A stretch of DNA of 57,169 nucleotides from Ectocarpus siliculosus (taxonomy: Eukaryota > Sar > Phaeophyceae > Ectocarpales > Ectocarpaceae). Below the pieces are notes generated by a model. That model had not been told where the DNA came from. It saw only the letters and a program-made list of their open reading frames with translations, and did not search any database. Shown piece after piece: positions 25,171-37,254 of the stretch. The stretch lies in the NCBI GenBank assembly GCA_000310025.1, contig FN649745.1, positions 1,158,565 to 1,215,733 on the forward strand, read 5' to 3'. Each line of letters begins with the position of its first letter. The stretch's first letter is position 1. A program made the position numbers and the translations under genes.

Positions 25171-25636
25171 GTGGATACTGGATACAATATGTACATGCTC
25201 TCACAACGTGTCGCCCGTGTGCAACTCTGTCGAAGACAACATTCTTACAACGAAGTCCAGCCAAGGGGAGCAGCACATCGTTGGATGGTCGCGCGGTATG
25301 CAGAATATGGAATAAAACCCACTTTCGGGGTGATACTTCCATTGTTCTGTGGCTAAACATTGTCTCTGAATGTATACAAGTATGGTGGCGAGGATATAGG
25401 GGTGGACGAGGGAGAGCTATATCGCTGGACCCAGAGAGCTCAGCGGGAGCGACTCTGGAGAGCTGGCACTGCGATACCTCCTGTGCGGTATGCCTCGTGG
25501 TGTTCGGTAGATAGTCTAGTTGAGAACCCTCGACATATTACTACTGTATGTAACATAGATAGGTATAGTGGGAAGGTTGGTCCCCCGCCTCCCAACGGGG
25601 CAATCTCCCACACTACTGACAGTTTTGTTAAACCGC

Positions 25637-26160
25637 CCATGGGACACCCCATGGGTCACCCATGAGCCGCCCATGGGCACTTCATAGGCACTTCAAGGGC
25701 AGCTCATGGGCTGCCCGTGGGCTGCCCACCCATGCCCATGAGCGGCCCATGGGCGGCGCATGAAGTGCCCACCGCGGGCACTTCAACTTAGAGCGTCGCC
25801 ACCGACATATCAACCTAGAACTGTGCCACCTTCACATCAACCTAGAACTTAGCCACAAGGGCCAACTTAGCACGTATCGTGTGGGCTTGGGGTTAGGGTT
25901 ACGGCTAACGTTAGGGTTATAGCCCGTTCGAAAGCAGATTATCTATTGTTTAGGAGTACACTGGTTCGGTTGAAGGGCTCTCATTGGCCGCCCATGGGCT
26001 TCCCATGGGTTGCTCATGGGCCGCCCATGGGTTGCCCACGGGCTACCCATGGGCGTGCGTATGTGCAGCCCATATGGGCTGCCAATGGGTGACCCATGGA
26101 CTGACTGCCCATGGGCCACCCATGGGTCACCCATGGGAGTCCCATGGGTCGTTTGGGAAA
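25637..26160. repeat. CCCATGGG-rich palindromic satellite blocks
   Basis: Two blocks (25637-25775 and 25985-26155) are built from variants of GCCCATGGGC with short spacers. Each unit is itself a palindrome, so many alternative hairpins can form. The ~200 bases between them hold a degenerate ~30-bp repeat containing CAACCTAGAACT and a telomere-like stretch. Confidence 0.85.
25883..25922. repeat. Short interstitial telomere-like sequence
   Basis: GGGGTTAGGGTTACGG followed by CTAACGTTAGGGTTAT: two to three TTAGGG-type units in near-tandem, one of them inverted. It is too short to call a former telomere with confidence. Confidence 0.4.
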
Positions 26161-26284
26161 ACTGTAGAAAGTGTGGGAGACCCCTTAGGGTTTGGACGGG
26201 GGGAGGAGCCAGAATGTGACAGATGGATGTGGGGACGAACAATTATTATAGGGTGTTGTGAGGTGGTTTAGTGTCAATCAGCCC

Positions 26285-27230
26285 CGCCGACAAACATATG
26301 TATGCGCCCGCAAATAATACAACAAATTATGTTTCCGTCCAAACGCGGCGGCATAATCTATCACGAAGCACGGTTCAGAGGTATCCCCCGGACCTCTCGT
26401 TGACAGACTTGTTCTGGCCTCGAGGCGGGAAATGATGTATCATGTAGCATATGTATATCGGACAGCGGGGCTTCAATTTCATGGCAAGTAGGCAACTAGA
26501 CTTGAGCGCAAACATGTCGACATCGGAAGTAAACTAATCTACAATGGATTGATGTGTTCCGACGAGAAGTCAACAACGATTACGCTCGCGCGTACAAAAA
26601 TAGTAACTGTCTAAAACGTACAGCAGTAGTAGTGGAGAGCATCGATATTTACCCATCATTCATCATATAGATGGTCAAAATATTGTCAAACAGCCGACTA
26701 TGAACATATATGCGCGCTCAAAAAACCCGAACAAATAATGTAACCGCCGACACACGGCTGAAAAAGCAGCCTCCGCGGGGCAGGTAACAGGTGTGCCCCG
26801 CCCCGACCCTGTCAGTGCAGGCTAATCCCGGCCTCGCAGTGGATAATCCCGTTGTAGATTGGATTTGATGGCAGGTAGGCAACTATACGCACGCGCAAAT
26901 TGATCGAGATCGGAATTATTGTACAGTGGATGCATGGATGGATGGATGTGTTCCGACGAGGAAAAGAGAGAGTCATAGAGCTATCAATCATCAATCATCA
27001 AGTTGTCATGTTGTGTATGTGCGTACGAACGGCGGCGGAAAAAACTCCGCGTCGGAAGGTTGCAGCGGTGTGGCCCGAACCTCTCGTTGGTAGGCAAAAT
27101 TGGTAGGCAAACAGCTATTCCAGGGTCGAGAGACTTGTCAATCCAGCTGTAGATTGGACGGGGCTTCAAATTGGTGGAGGATAGGCAACGTTTAGGCACA
27201 AACTCATCGAGAAGAAAATTGGCACCGGAA
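26285..27230. repeat. Three degenerate direct repeat units of about 220-290 bp
   Basis: Units at about 26285-26575, 26690-26965 and 27005-27225 share, in the same order, an (ACA)TATGTATGCGC-type start, a CGAACCTCTCGTTG / GGACCTCTCGTTG block (units 1 and 3), GGC(A)GGTAGGCAACTA, a CGCAAA..ATCGA.ATCGG block and GTGTTCCGACGAG (units 1 and 2). They look like old tandem copies of an unidentified element; no coding capacity is evident. Confidence 0.6.
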
Positions 27231-27343
27231 GCACCTGCTGCATGCTCGTGTTTCGTGCTTGAGAAGGCCGGTCACCGACACAGCCACACGTTAACCCAGG
27301 AGGCGCCAATCAAGCTGAAACTTGATGAGGGGGTCTAAAGTAG

Positions 27344-27445
27344 TGCAGGATGGCCGATGGTCTAATTCCTCGCGCCTGGGGCGCTCGGGTCGAAAAAGCG
27401 CGTGGTTCGAAGCCTTGGGGTGAACGGGACAGACACATTTTTTTT
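27344..27445 (+). other. tRNA-Leu-like relic or SINE head with downstream T run
   Basis: GGATGGCCGATGGTCTAA resembles the 5' part and A box of type II leucine tRNAs (TGGCCGAGTGGTCTAAG, one base missing). GTGGTTCGAAGCC about 50 bases later resembles a B box / T-arm. A run of T follows at about 27438. The acceptor stem does not pair and no clean anticodon arm forms, so this is not a functional tRNA. A tRNA pseudogene or the head of a tRNA-derived SINE are the two readings. Confidence 0.5.
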
Positions 27446-30306
27446 TTCCCTTCTGTGAGACCTATACATAGAGACCGTAGCGGTCTCTTAAAGGAACCGG
27501 GAATCCTTTAATTTCTTATCCCCCTGTACACCATCACGACTTTTTCTGGATCGACCTACATAACTCCAATATGATTTAGCGAGACTGCCCGATTTGCGTA
27601 ACACTTCCAGAGCATTCGAGGCACATTACAAAGGCTGAACAAGGAAGATGTGCTCCTTAACCCCGTTTGTTTGTCCGAAAGACCATGGCATTTCCGAACA
27701 GGTGTGTGTTTGCTCGACAAACCGTACCTGCTCCCAGAGTTGCAGCTCCGTTTTGCGTTGTTTCGAGGCTTTGTATAAAATCAAGAAAAACACAATTTTC
27801 CCACCCGCTCGTTCACCCGGCTCTCTCTCGAGCTTCTTGGGCAACGTTTTTACCACATTTTTTGGGCTCGTCAACTCGATATCTACCTGTCACGGGCCCG
27901 CCACCAGGCAGGCACTTGTGGCAAGGGGATGGATGGGCTTCCGCACACCTCGCCACGCTTGCAGCAAGAGTGAAAAAGGCATGCATCTCTTCGTGTCCAC
28001 GCGTCGTGTCCACGCGTTAGGGCTTACGTTCGCGCCGAGGCATCAGCTGCCCTTCGCGCGCGTGATAGCACGCGGTGACGCCGCGGACCTCCTCGAAGAC
28101 GCACTCTTCCATATACGCCCTCCAATAATATAGAGTGGAGCTTTTTCGATCAGTTCCCGCAGTCGGTAGGGAGACGTCTGGAAAGACTAGCTCGTGCTTG
28201 ATACACGGCGACAACACGCCGGCTTCCCACCAACCCAGCGCAACCTACCTGACCTTCTCCTGCACGCCTGCCCACCAACTCGACTCAACCACCCACCCCC
28301 GCTGTCGTCCGCGTTTGTGCATGGGGGGAGTGGTTGGTTGTTGTGACGCTTTTTCCCGCCGCTCCCATTCATCTACGCAAGTGATGGCTCTCACGGGCAC
28401 AGTGGACATCAGTTCATCGCTGCGGTAACGTCACTCGTGAACTAACTGTCGATCCCGTGTGTCCCTCAAACAAAGATACTCTTTGAATGGCCTGTTGTTT
28501 TAAGAAAATGAGCGTTCTGACTTCTGTCCAGTTTCTCCTCTTCCGTACTTTCTAACGCAAAGAAGTCAATCCACGTACAGTACATGCGACCTGTGCCCGG
28601 AATAGGTTACGTGGAACAGGAGAGGTTAGTCCCACGCCTCACAGAAGGAGGCACAGTTCCTGAAGTACAAGCAGGACCTCAAGTAGCTACGTATGTTGTC
28701 CAGACTACGTACCGAATGAACCAATTAAAGTACGTATGCTGATGTCACCCCACCAGTACCGTGTACACCCCCCTGTTGACTCTTCGTCAACGTCTTATTG
28801 TACACAGGCAGACAGGCTGTCAATCCTTTCACCACACCGAAGCACTCACATGTTGAGAGTAACAAGCACCATTCCCCTGTGCATGCTAAAAAACACAGCC
28901 TGCGACCCCCCCCCACGTACGTTCGAGAACCCACGGCGCCCTTGCTAGTCCGCACCTTCTCGGCCTACTCACCGCTAGTGACGTTATTCATGAAACTTCA
29001 ACCAGTGGTGGTGCGTGGGGGTGGATGGTTCCACCTCTTGCCTGCCTGAGGTACCTCCAACCTTTAACCTTGCGATCTACGTGCCTGTTGTGGTGTGGCG
29101 ATTGACTACCAACAAGCACTTTCTAATATGATCCACCCGGGCCTTACCAACGCAGGCTCGGAAACATCGCCCAATAAGTACTGTGCTGTCGGGTCGTGTC
29201 CACGACGACGACCTCGTTGCCCCAAGTGTAGCCGTTCCTGATCGTTTCTATGCATACGTCGACATGATTTCAACTCCTCCAACCCCTGCCCCCCAACCCC
29301 AGCCTACGCTATACCTGCATGCAGGACCACCGCCGGACCCGCCCCGATCCCAATACAGACTGAAACACGTCTGCCACGTTTTCGTTCGACAAAGTACTCG
29401 CGACAGTACCCCTTGTGGCCGAAGCGTTCCCACGCGTGTGGAAAATACTGTGACCTATACGGGAAGATAGGTTGGTCCCTAAAACGTTGAGACGCGTGGG
29501 TAAACCGCCTGCTCACAGTTTCTTAGTGGTTTCCTTTGGGTTCACGCCGAAATTTCGTCACAAACCTTTCACTACAGCTGCAAGCTAAAGTCCTGATGGA
29601 CGAACCAATATACCGTATATGAGTCAATGCCAGAGCTCGTCGCGAACGTTTCACCCACACCAAATTGACCGTCTTTCTACGCGAATTAATTCAACCTTCC
29701 GCCGAATGATCTTGTCAAACGTTTGTCTTCAAACGAAGTTGTTACCGCCATGAACACATCGCCATGCTACAATGCCATCCCAACACCGCAATATATTTAC
29801 TCGTCGCCCGTATGTGGGCATTGATACCATGACGCCCTTGTTCATCGCGGAAAAATTCTGTGCCTGCCGCGATTTCTTCTCGACTCGAGGTCGGGCGCAA
29901 GCAAGCACGAATACGATTCTTGCTTCATCGTTCGAGCCCCTCTTGAATCGATTTTCAATGCCGTAAATGGTCTCACCATGTTTTACTTATCGTGTACTTC
30001 TGATACTAGCTTCCCGCCGTATAACCATCACGACAGCCATTCCTTCTTGAGGATACCCCCCGAAGTCGTTGCCACCTACATCGCCACAAAAACGCTTCAC
30101 CGCTCGATTTCAGCGCAAGTACGGCGTTCCAGTACCGCCTCGATGTCGCTGCAACATATATCACCAAGGATCGACCGCTTGTTTCCTGTCCACCCTTGAT
30201 GGTGTCCCCCTCAGACATCCTCGTTCCCACTCCTCTCTTTTCAACCGTCGTCAGTCGAACGAGAGTTTGGCCTCGGATGCCTGCGGTTAGCGTTCACTGC
30301 GTTGCC

Positions 30307-33300
30307 TTAGCTCCCGTTCTTGTCGTCGCCTGCCTTTGTTGAGAACAGCACGCCTGTGATCTGCTTGAACTGGTCCGTCTGCCGGAACTTGTCGTAGAGA
30401 TTCTCTTTGAGCATCTTCCCGACTTCTTTGGCAGCGGCATCCAGACCTCGAGCTGCATCGTCCTGAAAGAGTTCGTTCACGCAGAAACAGTGCGCGACGG
30501 GCGGGTGAGGGGGGGTGCGCAAGGGTGAATCCTTGCAGCCGGGCATCTCGATGTGAAGCGCAGTCAACGGTAACGACGTGCACGCGTTCGAAGAAACGGA
30601 GACTAGGAGAAATACCCTATGGTTGAGGAACACGGAGGGCGTTGTATGCTTATCACGTGGCGTGCGGCAGGTCGGCCAAGGGTGGATTCCCGACCTAGGG
30701 CATCGTGTACGTACCAAACGAAGTTGTTTGAAGGCCTCCTTGTCGGTTCGTTTCATGATAAAGGACTTGGTCTTGCTCTCGATGTTGATCTCGAAGGGGG
30801 ACCCGTCCTTGATGTACTTGTCGAAAATGTCCATGAACAGCGCGAAGTTGGTGTCCTCATTGGCAGTCGATGCATAGACAGAGTCATTGAATGCCCAAGC
30901 CGCTTTCAAGAACAGAATTGACTGCATGCGTAATGACATGGATACGGGCCAAGGGGAATGGGTGGTGGGGGGTAGAGGGGGGCATTGGCACAGCAACCAA
31001 CAGTAGGAGGAGCCACGGCAACGACCGACTGTTCAGTGCAACAACGGTTTCTCCTCGTTCTCTAGCATGACCGAAACAAACAACGCCCTTTCCTTCGCCG
31101 CCTGCCTGCCTGCCTTCCACCCTTGCATTCTCTGGTGGATTGGAAACAGTTTTTTGTTGTTGTCGAGTCGACCCTCGAAGAGGGAGTTTCTACAAGCCTT
31201 ATGTACCAGAAAATAGAACCATCTCGAGTAGGGGGCTACCCTTATAAAAAGTCCGCCCAACCTGTCGCTTATCTGTTTGCTGGCGTGTCTCAAGGTCGGT
31301 TTACATCTCGTGCAGAGTGTCGTGTAGAGGCACATGTTGAAAGGGAAGAGCGGCGGGATATTAGCTCTTACTCGTTGCGTACCTACACATGCGCATTAGG
31401 TTTGAGACAGTCCTGGTTGAATCTCACCTCGCTGCAGAGCGCCTTACGACAAAACTCTTCGAATGCCTCCAGGAGCACGGGACAGCGCAGAATCTCCTCC
31501 ATCGCATCGTCCAACTTGACAGTGGATTTGCTACAATGCGTCGAGGCTGCCAAAACCATGCATTCAGCGGAATCGATCGCCACGGTGCCACCGTGCTTCC
31601 TCCACGGTACATACGGGAAGAGCTTGGCCATAATACCCCTGGTGTTGGGGGTAGCGTCCCTCCTTCCCAGTCTTTCTCTCGCTGGCTGGATGTTTCTGAA
31701 TCGCGGAGGGCATTATGACGCAGTCGGGCAGGGAACGTCCGACAGCGTACACCTCGTTAGTCATATTGCTTGACGACTGAGCGGTATGTGTGCCTCACTG
31801 CGGCATCTAGCTAGTCCCCGTGATGCATTCTGCGCTCGCCGTGTTTCACGCTGGCTGCCGTGCGAAATATACCATGAGCATTGCATGTGCAGTAGAAGGA
31901 CACATGTGGTGCTGGTCCGCGAATGATCGCATCAAAACAACCGGATGAAAGGCCAACACAGGAAGGTCCCCGTACCTCCTCACATGCGGCAGGTTCACAC
32001 GGCGGAAAGCTTGACAGTAAATGTATAAGGGTACTGTGGTACGGAAGAGACGCAACGAGATGACCACGCCACAGTTTTAACCCCAGGATCATAATTTGTT
32101 TTAAGACAAATAAAGTCATCCCCGAGAAATTTCTGTGACTTCATTTACGCCGAGCCCATGGTAATCCTCGTAGAGGAACCAGAATCGGTGATTCGTGGTG
32201 TTGACAATGGTGGGCGACCTTACAGAGTACTTGACGAAAGCATATGTTTCAACAATCTTCTCATCTTTGCCATGGTGCCCCGGGGAAAGTTGACAACCAC
32301 CAACAAACACTTTTCTTCGTCGCTTCGCGAACAAAACGTCCTTCGACGATTCTGGGGGCAAACGATAGTTATATCGTGTCGAAGAGTGGACTGGCACATG
32401 ACGCCTGGTATGCACTCACGTTAACCACAGTATGACATGGAATCTGACCGTGTAGAACAGGACCAGGTAGAACTCTAACACCCCGGCCGGGATGGAGCCC
32501 AGAAACATGATCATCACTGTGTTGTCCGTACGGTACGTGGAAGCACGGCAGGGGCGCGAAGGAAACAAGGGTTGGGTTAGTTGTCAAAAGAAGCTCCAGC
32601 ACGGCCACGAGCTAAGGTAAGGTAGAGCCGGTCAACGTACAGTAGTACGAGGTCCCATCTCTGTTCGCACAACACGGGGTCAACGGAGATATCCATGACA
32701 CGTGGCTGTTCAAGTGTGCCATTTGCACTCGGGGCATGACATATGTGCGCCTTGCAGCGGATGGTGGCTCATCTAACGCAGATTTGATACAACATCTCGA
32801 CCAAGCTGCTAACAAGGCCGCAGCCCTGCAGGGGCGTATCTTGACACTCATCGGTGACATGTATGTAACCACACACACACACACCGACGAATGACGTGGA
32901 CAAGCGAAACATACGTTTTCGGAAGGGGGCCTGGACTGGCGAACACGAACAACAATGTTCAGTGCAACCCAGGGGAGCGCAAACAAGTGATGGGTGCACT
33001 CATTTGGCGTGCGCGCCTGAGCTGACAGTAGCTTACACAGACCTGCACGAAGAACGTTATACCACCCAAAGACCACCCTGACGCAGGGTTGGGGATAGGA
33101 TCGAGACTGGTCATATTTTCTCCTGTTTTAGTCCCTGTGTGGGGTGTATTCGGCCCATGAAGTGTCTGGGTGCACATGACTTATTTGCGCTCCATCGAGT
33201 GGAAACCATATTTGGAGAATACCACGAAGGCCATCTCCCGGCATTTTGGAGGAAGAGCGAAAGGATGCGCGAAAGCGTGCCCGTGTGGCAAGACAAAAGA

Positions 33301-36300
33301 GAGCAGGACTCACGAACGTTGTTGAATGTCAATCAACCCGGGAAAAACACGGGACCCGTCGAGAAGGAGAGGAGCATCATGAATGGGTGTCATCATCTCT
33401 TCCTCTTGAAATGTTTCATAGTGAGAAAGAAAGTAATCGCCAAGCTAATGGGACCACTACCGCACAACAGTGCCTAATAAGAGCGGATACCGTATATGAC
33501 ACAAGATAACACACCCCCTGGACCGATTTTCAGAGCTCGATTACTTCACGACGAAGAGGATGCGTGGACGAAAGGATACATTTTCAGAGAGCTGTCGACC
33601 AGACGGCTTCAACGCCGCCGTTTTCGGCCCTGCGACTGTTGCTGCTGTTGAAAAATCGAGCTTTGAAAATCGGTCCAGGGGGTGTGTTATCTTGTGTCAT
33701 ATACGGTATACGACCATGACCAGCGATAGTCTGTTGTCAAATATGGCAAAATCCTATGGAGCACCAGGGTGTTGATGATGAATCTATCAGGAGCAGAACC
33801 ACATATCCATCTCGAAATGAGAAAGATGATGCATCTATCAGGAGCAGAATCACATATCCATCTCGAAATGAGAAATGTTTCAATTCTGAAGAAGGTAGAC
33901 GCGGCAAACGAGCACTCACCCGAGGTGAGCAACGCGCAAGCCCCGGCTCTTTGTATCTCCAAGGATACCTTGAACACGTCCTGGGTCCGGCGCAGCTGAC
34001 CGAAAAGTGCGAGGGACGCACTCAGGGTGACGACGGTGTCGATCTTAACCACTGTGACCATGAAGCTTGCGACCCTGTGAACGTTTCATGTGCATGCCAT
34101 GCACGGTGTAGATTCAAGTTACTGGATTGGGTCATCATCGGCAAGAGTCAACAGGGCGTATTCCGGGGAGGCTCACAACGCTTTAGGGTGCTGCCTGTGT
34201 TGGCACGGTCCTTGTCTACTGATTATCCCGAAGCGTCGTAGTCAGGATGAAGACAGGTTGAGCAGCGCAACTCATGATCACATTCCACCCTCATGGCTGG
34301 GAGAAGAGAGCAAACACCAAACACACGGCTTGCGGTGTTACAAGCTGAAACGCTTCCCGTCCTCTGTCGCTCTTTTTCTAGACACTAAATGAGCCTCAAA
34401 ATCGGTCCATGCTAGCTCTGGCGTCGTCATCTCGATTGTGCAAACAGTGTTTTGTGTGTACGGTTGTGTCGCAGAAGGTAGCCCCGATCTCTCCAGTCCG
34501 AAAACTGGAACTCATCAACCATGTGTATTGGCTGACAGCAAGCCCCGCCCCTACCCTTACGCCCTTCTTTTTCAGAAAACTTCACAAGGAGTCGAGGTAT
34601 TATATCACAATTGTGTCGGATACTCGAGGGAATTGCGGTCGTTGTTTGGATCCCACGAACAAAGTTTGACTTGGGGGCGGATACTTGTAAGACGCTTGCA
34701 ACCTGCCCGCGGGGGTGCATCTCGTTTCACTGAGAGACTCCGGTATTCGCACGCACAATCGACAACTCGTGCCTTCTACACGGAGCACATAACCGCACTA
34801 GAATGACACAAATATGGTTGGGGCTTAAACGTGCGCCAAAGCGGCTCGGTTTTGCACAAGGACGAAATCGTGTGGTCTACTCGGTTTCTCGACGACGGGG
34901 AAGTGACCAACGCCGAAAATTATGGCGCACGAACGGCCTGTCGTCGAAGGCTTGGGATAAATGTAGTGTTCAATGCCGTCGTACCATTCCCGTACTCTGT
35001 GCGACAGTGTACTAGGTAGGGACGAAAGATTGGTGTGTTGGATCATCTTATGGTACAAAGATATTCGAGGTCCTGACCAATGGGAGATATTCCCCATCTA
35101 TCACCTTGCAAGTCCGACGTGTCGTACAACAATCCATGCGGCAACCTCCACAATCACGTAGGCGGTCAGCAAGACCTTGACCATGGCGGCTTCTTTCTTG
35201 AGGTATCTTCCCCAGCGCTGCCGACGAGAAGGGGTGTACATGACGATAACACGGAGGCCCCGTAAAATGTACGCCACGACGAGGCAGAGTGCCGTCAAGG
35301 GAATGCTGAAGATCCGCAGAATAAACAGGGATCGAAGCCCAGGAAACATGACGGTGCGCGACACCGCCGTGCTCCCGGCCAGCACACCGGCAAGGCCTGA
35401 TGCTGTCATCAGGACGGGAGACCTGTTGTCGATTGGTTGCAGACCGAGAGGGCCGGGAGAGGCGGAGAGGATTAGAGAGACCCCGTTGTTGGCATGTATC
35501 ATGAGCTGTCTGAGACCGCAACCACACCGCATGATTTATTCGAGAAACGCAAAAGTTGTGTTTCTCTGGTGTGTTGTAAGCCTTGTGTGCGCCTACTACG
35601 CTCTGTTCTCCCGCCGAGAATCGGCTCGTGCGACAGCCCTGTTCCTTTGTGCTGGGGATGAGTCTCAAGGGCGTTCATTGCCTCCAAATAGCCACTGTTG
35701 TGGGCGTTTGAAGCGCAAGGGGCCTGGTCTACGTAAGAGCTCTGGGACGGATCTCTATCCGCACTCGATTTTGTCTTGACACTCTACACTGTTTTCCTCT
35801 CGAAGAATCTTCGCTGAAGCATGCGACGAGAGACCACAACAAGCTGTATGTTGTACGATGGGATGGAATGCCATCATTTTCATCGTCAGTCCAGCCTTCG
35901 TTTCATTGCCGGTGGGCAACCGACACAGCCCACCTCTTGACCCATATTTGATGCCCTTTTTTACACGAGCAGAACAAGGGTCCATGAATAAAACAGGTGG
36001 GGGGTCAAACACGTCACCCATCAAGCAGGTAATTGCTGCTGTGTTCGCATGTACTGTAGTCCAGCACAACAAATGGTGTGAGGTACGAGGAGGTGAGCGA
36101 GGAGATGCATGCCACTGCATGTGTTTGATAACAACACTGCATACATATTCTAACGGACACGGCGAGAGTATGCACTATATAACAGGGGTGTGGGAAACTC
36201 TTATCTCTCGAAGACTTGTTGTGCATGTCGTGGCCGTCAGGCTTGTTGTTGTTATGTTCCCATTCAAAACCGTTCATACTTGTACAACAACCAAATCAAG

Positions 36301-36792
36301 CATACATACTTCGAAAACATGTGCACGAATGAGTAGTCATTCTGTGTGTGTATTTATGTTTCCTTAATAATATAATGCATAGTTGTTGCGTTGGTTCGGT
36401 GTCGAGGTTGACAAAGTGGATGACCACGGATCGGATCAATTAATTTATAAACCGCATGAATCTACAATATATCCTTGTACTCTACCACACCGGGGTTACA
36501 CACTTATAAATATGATGGGTGTGGGACTGTGACGGTTTATTTGTCGGTCATAGCCTAGTCATGGCAACACGTTTGTTTGCAACGAGGCAAGGGTTTGCGC
36601 AAAATCAACAGCTAGATGTTGTTTGTAAATAACGTAGGCTACAGTATGCAACACACACACACACCTGACGGCAAAGTAGAAATCCTTCCTCAGCACCCAG
36701 GTTGCGCTGATGTGACTGAGGGTGACCAAACAGTACACGTTTGTCAGGCACACGTACCCTACGCGGAGCACCGTGATGCCGGCAGAAACCAT
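30307..36792 (-). CDS. Seven-transmembrane protein with C-terminal RGS domain (copy C)
   Basis: Paralogue of copy B with the same architecture. Minus-strand exons 36792-36665, 35422-35105, 34074-33920, 32516-32420, 31638-31428, 30921-30715 and 30462-30307 give 423 residues. TM1 ~5-26, TM2 ~46-64, TM3 ~75-96 followed by basic MYTPSRRQRWGRY, TM4 ~122-142, TM5 ~152-174, TM6 ~192-210, a tight PAG turn, TM7 ~213-232. The RGS domain is about 275-413: LLEAFEEFCRKALCSE, SILFLKAAWAF, FALFMDIFDKYI, FEINIESKTKSFIM and LYDKFRQTDQFKQI. At the usual E-N pair that contacts G-alpha the Glu is kept but the next residue is Ser (Thr in copy A). The C-tail is short (KAGDDKNGS). The start is the conserved ATG before TM1; a possible upstream exon with ATG at 37136 and a weak donor at 36965 is an alternative. 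A MITE lies in intron 3. The ligand and partner are unknown. Confidence 0.88.
33488..33708. mobile_element. MITE-like terminal-inverted-repeat element, copy 2
   Basis: 221 bp with near-perfect terminal inverted repeats of about 55 bp. The left arm starts TACCGTATATGACACAAGAT and reaches GAGCTCGATT at 33542. The right arm, from AATCGAGCTTTG at about 33654 to ATACGGTA, is its reverse complement with about one mismatch. It lies in the intron between exons 3 and 4 of 7TM-RGS copy C and is non-coding. Its arms are more alike than those of copy 1 or 3, suggesting it is the youngest insertion. Confidence 0.85.
33779..33880. repeat. Two-unit 51-bp tandem duplication in 7TM-RGS copy C intron
   Basis: The block beginning ATCTATCAGGAGCAGAA and continuing through CATATCCATCTCGAAATGAG is present twice, 51 bp apart, with one or two differences. 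It sits just downstream (in gene orientation) of the donor of exon 3. The near-identity suggests a recent event. Confidence 0.9.
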
Positions 36793-37254
36793 CTCTAACT
36801 TCGTCGTACACGCGTCTACTCGAACACGCAAAAGCTTGTTTTCATGTAGACCGCAACAAGCAGGAGGAGAGAATGCAGGAGACAATGCCCGAAAGACTAA
36901 AACTACAGTAACTCCCGTAGTTTTCGAGTTGCGTTACAGTACGTTCAATACCGTAGTGACGAGACCTTGCCAGCAAAGCAGGACAGTTGACGGTTGATTC
37001 TCTTCATATGCGCACTGCCAAACCCGCACGCACGCAAGATGGCGTACCAACTCGACGAGGTCGACACGAGCGGTGGGACTACCGAGCCCATCGCACGAGT
37101 AGACCAACAAATGTGTACAGCTTTGAAACGGAACATCACCTCGCCGACACAAACTTGTGCAAGGTAGCAGCCTTCATCGACACGTGCAGGTTTGTTCTGT
37201 TGCTACCGTTTCTGTCTTTGATCCGGAGAATAGCCTAGCCCCCCCCTCACGGGG

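Larger units (their letters stand above)
24526..30306. other. 5.8-kb gene-free spacer between RGS copies B and C
   Basis: No exon recognised. The interval is unusually repeat-dense: GGTTCTC and TCATGTC short tandem repeats, CCCATGGG-rich blocks, telomere-like words, three degenerate ~270-bp repeat units and a tRNA-Leu-like relic (each listed separately). From about 27.5 to 30.3 kb I see nothing definite apart from unremarkable short ORFs. Confidence 0.6.

Noticed and set aside
25637-26160. CRISPR-like spaced repeats
   Set aside because: Units are irregular 8-10-mers without constant spacers in a eukaryotic spacer region; this is a simple palindromic satellite.
31811-32119. Minus-strand ORF downstream of the TM7 exon of copy C as a further membrane exon
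   Set aside because: It has no hydrophobic segment and no counterpart in copies A or B, and the seven helices are already accounted for by exons 1-4.
36966-37136. Extra first exon for 7TM-RGS copy C starting at ATG 37136
   Set aside because: The donor (GTCTCG) is weak and the homologous frame in copy B contains a stop. A conserved ATG just before TM1 in both copies is a simpler start.
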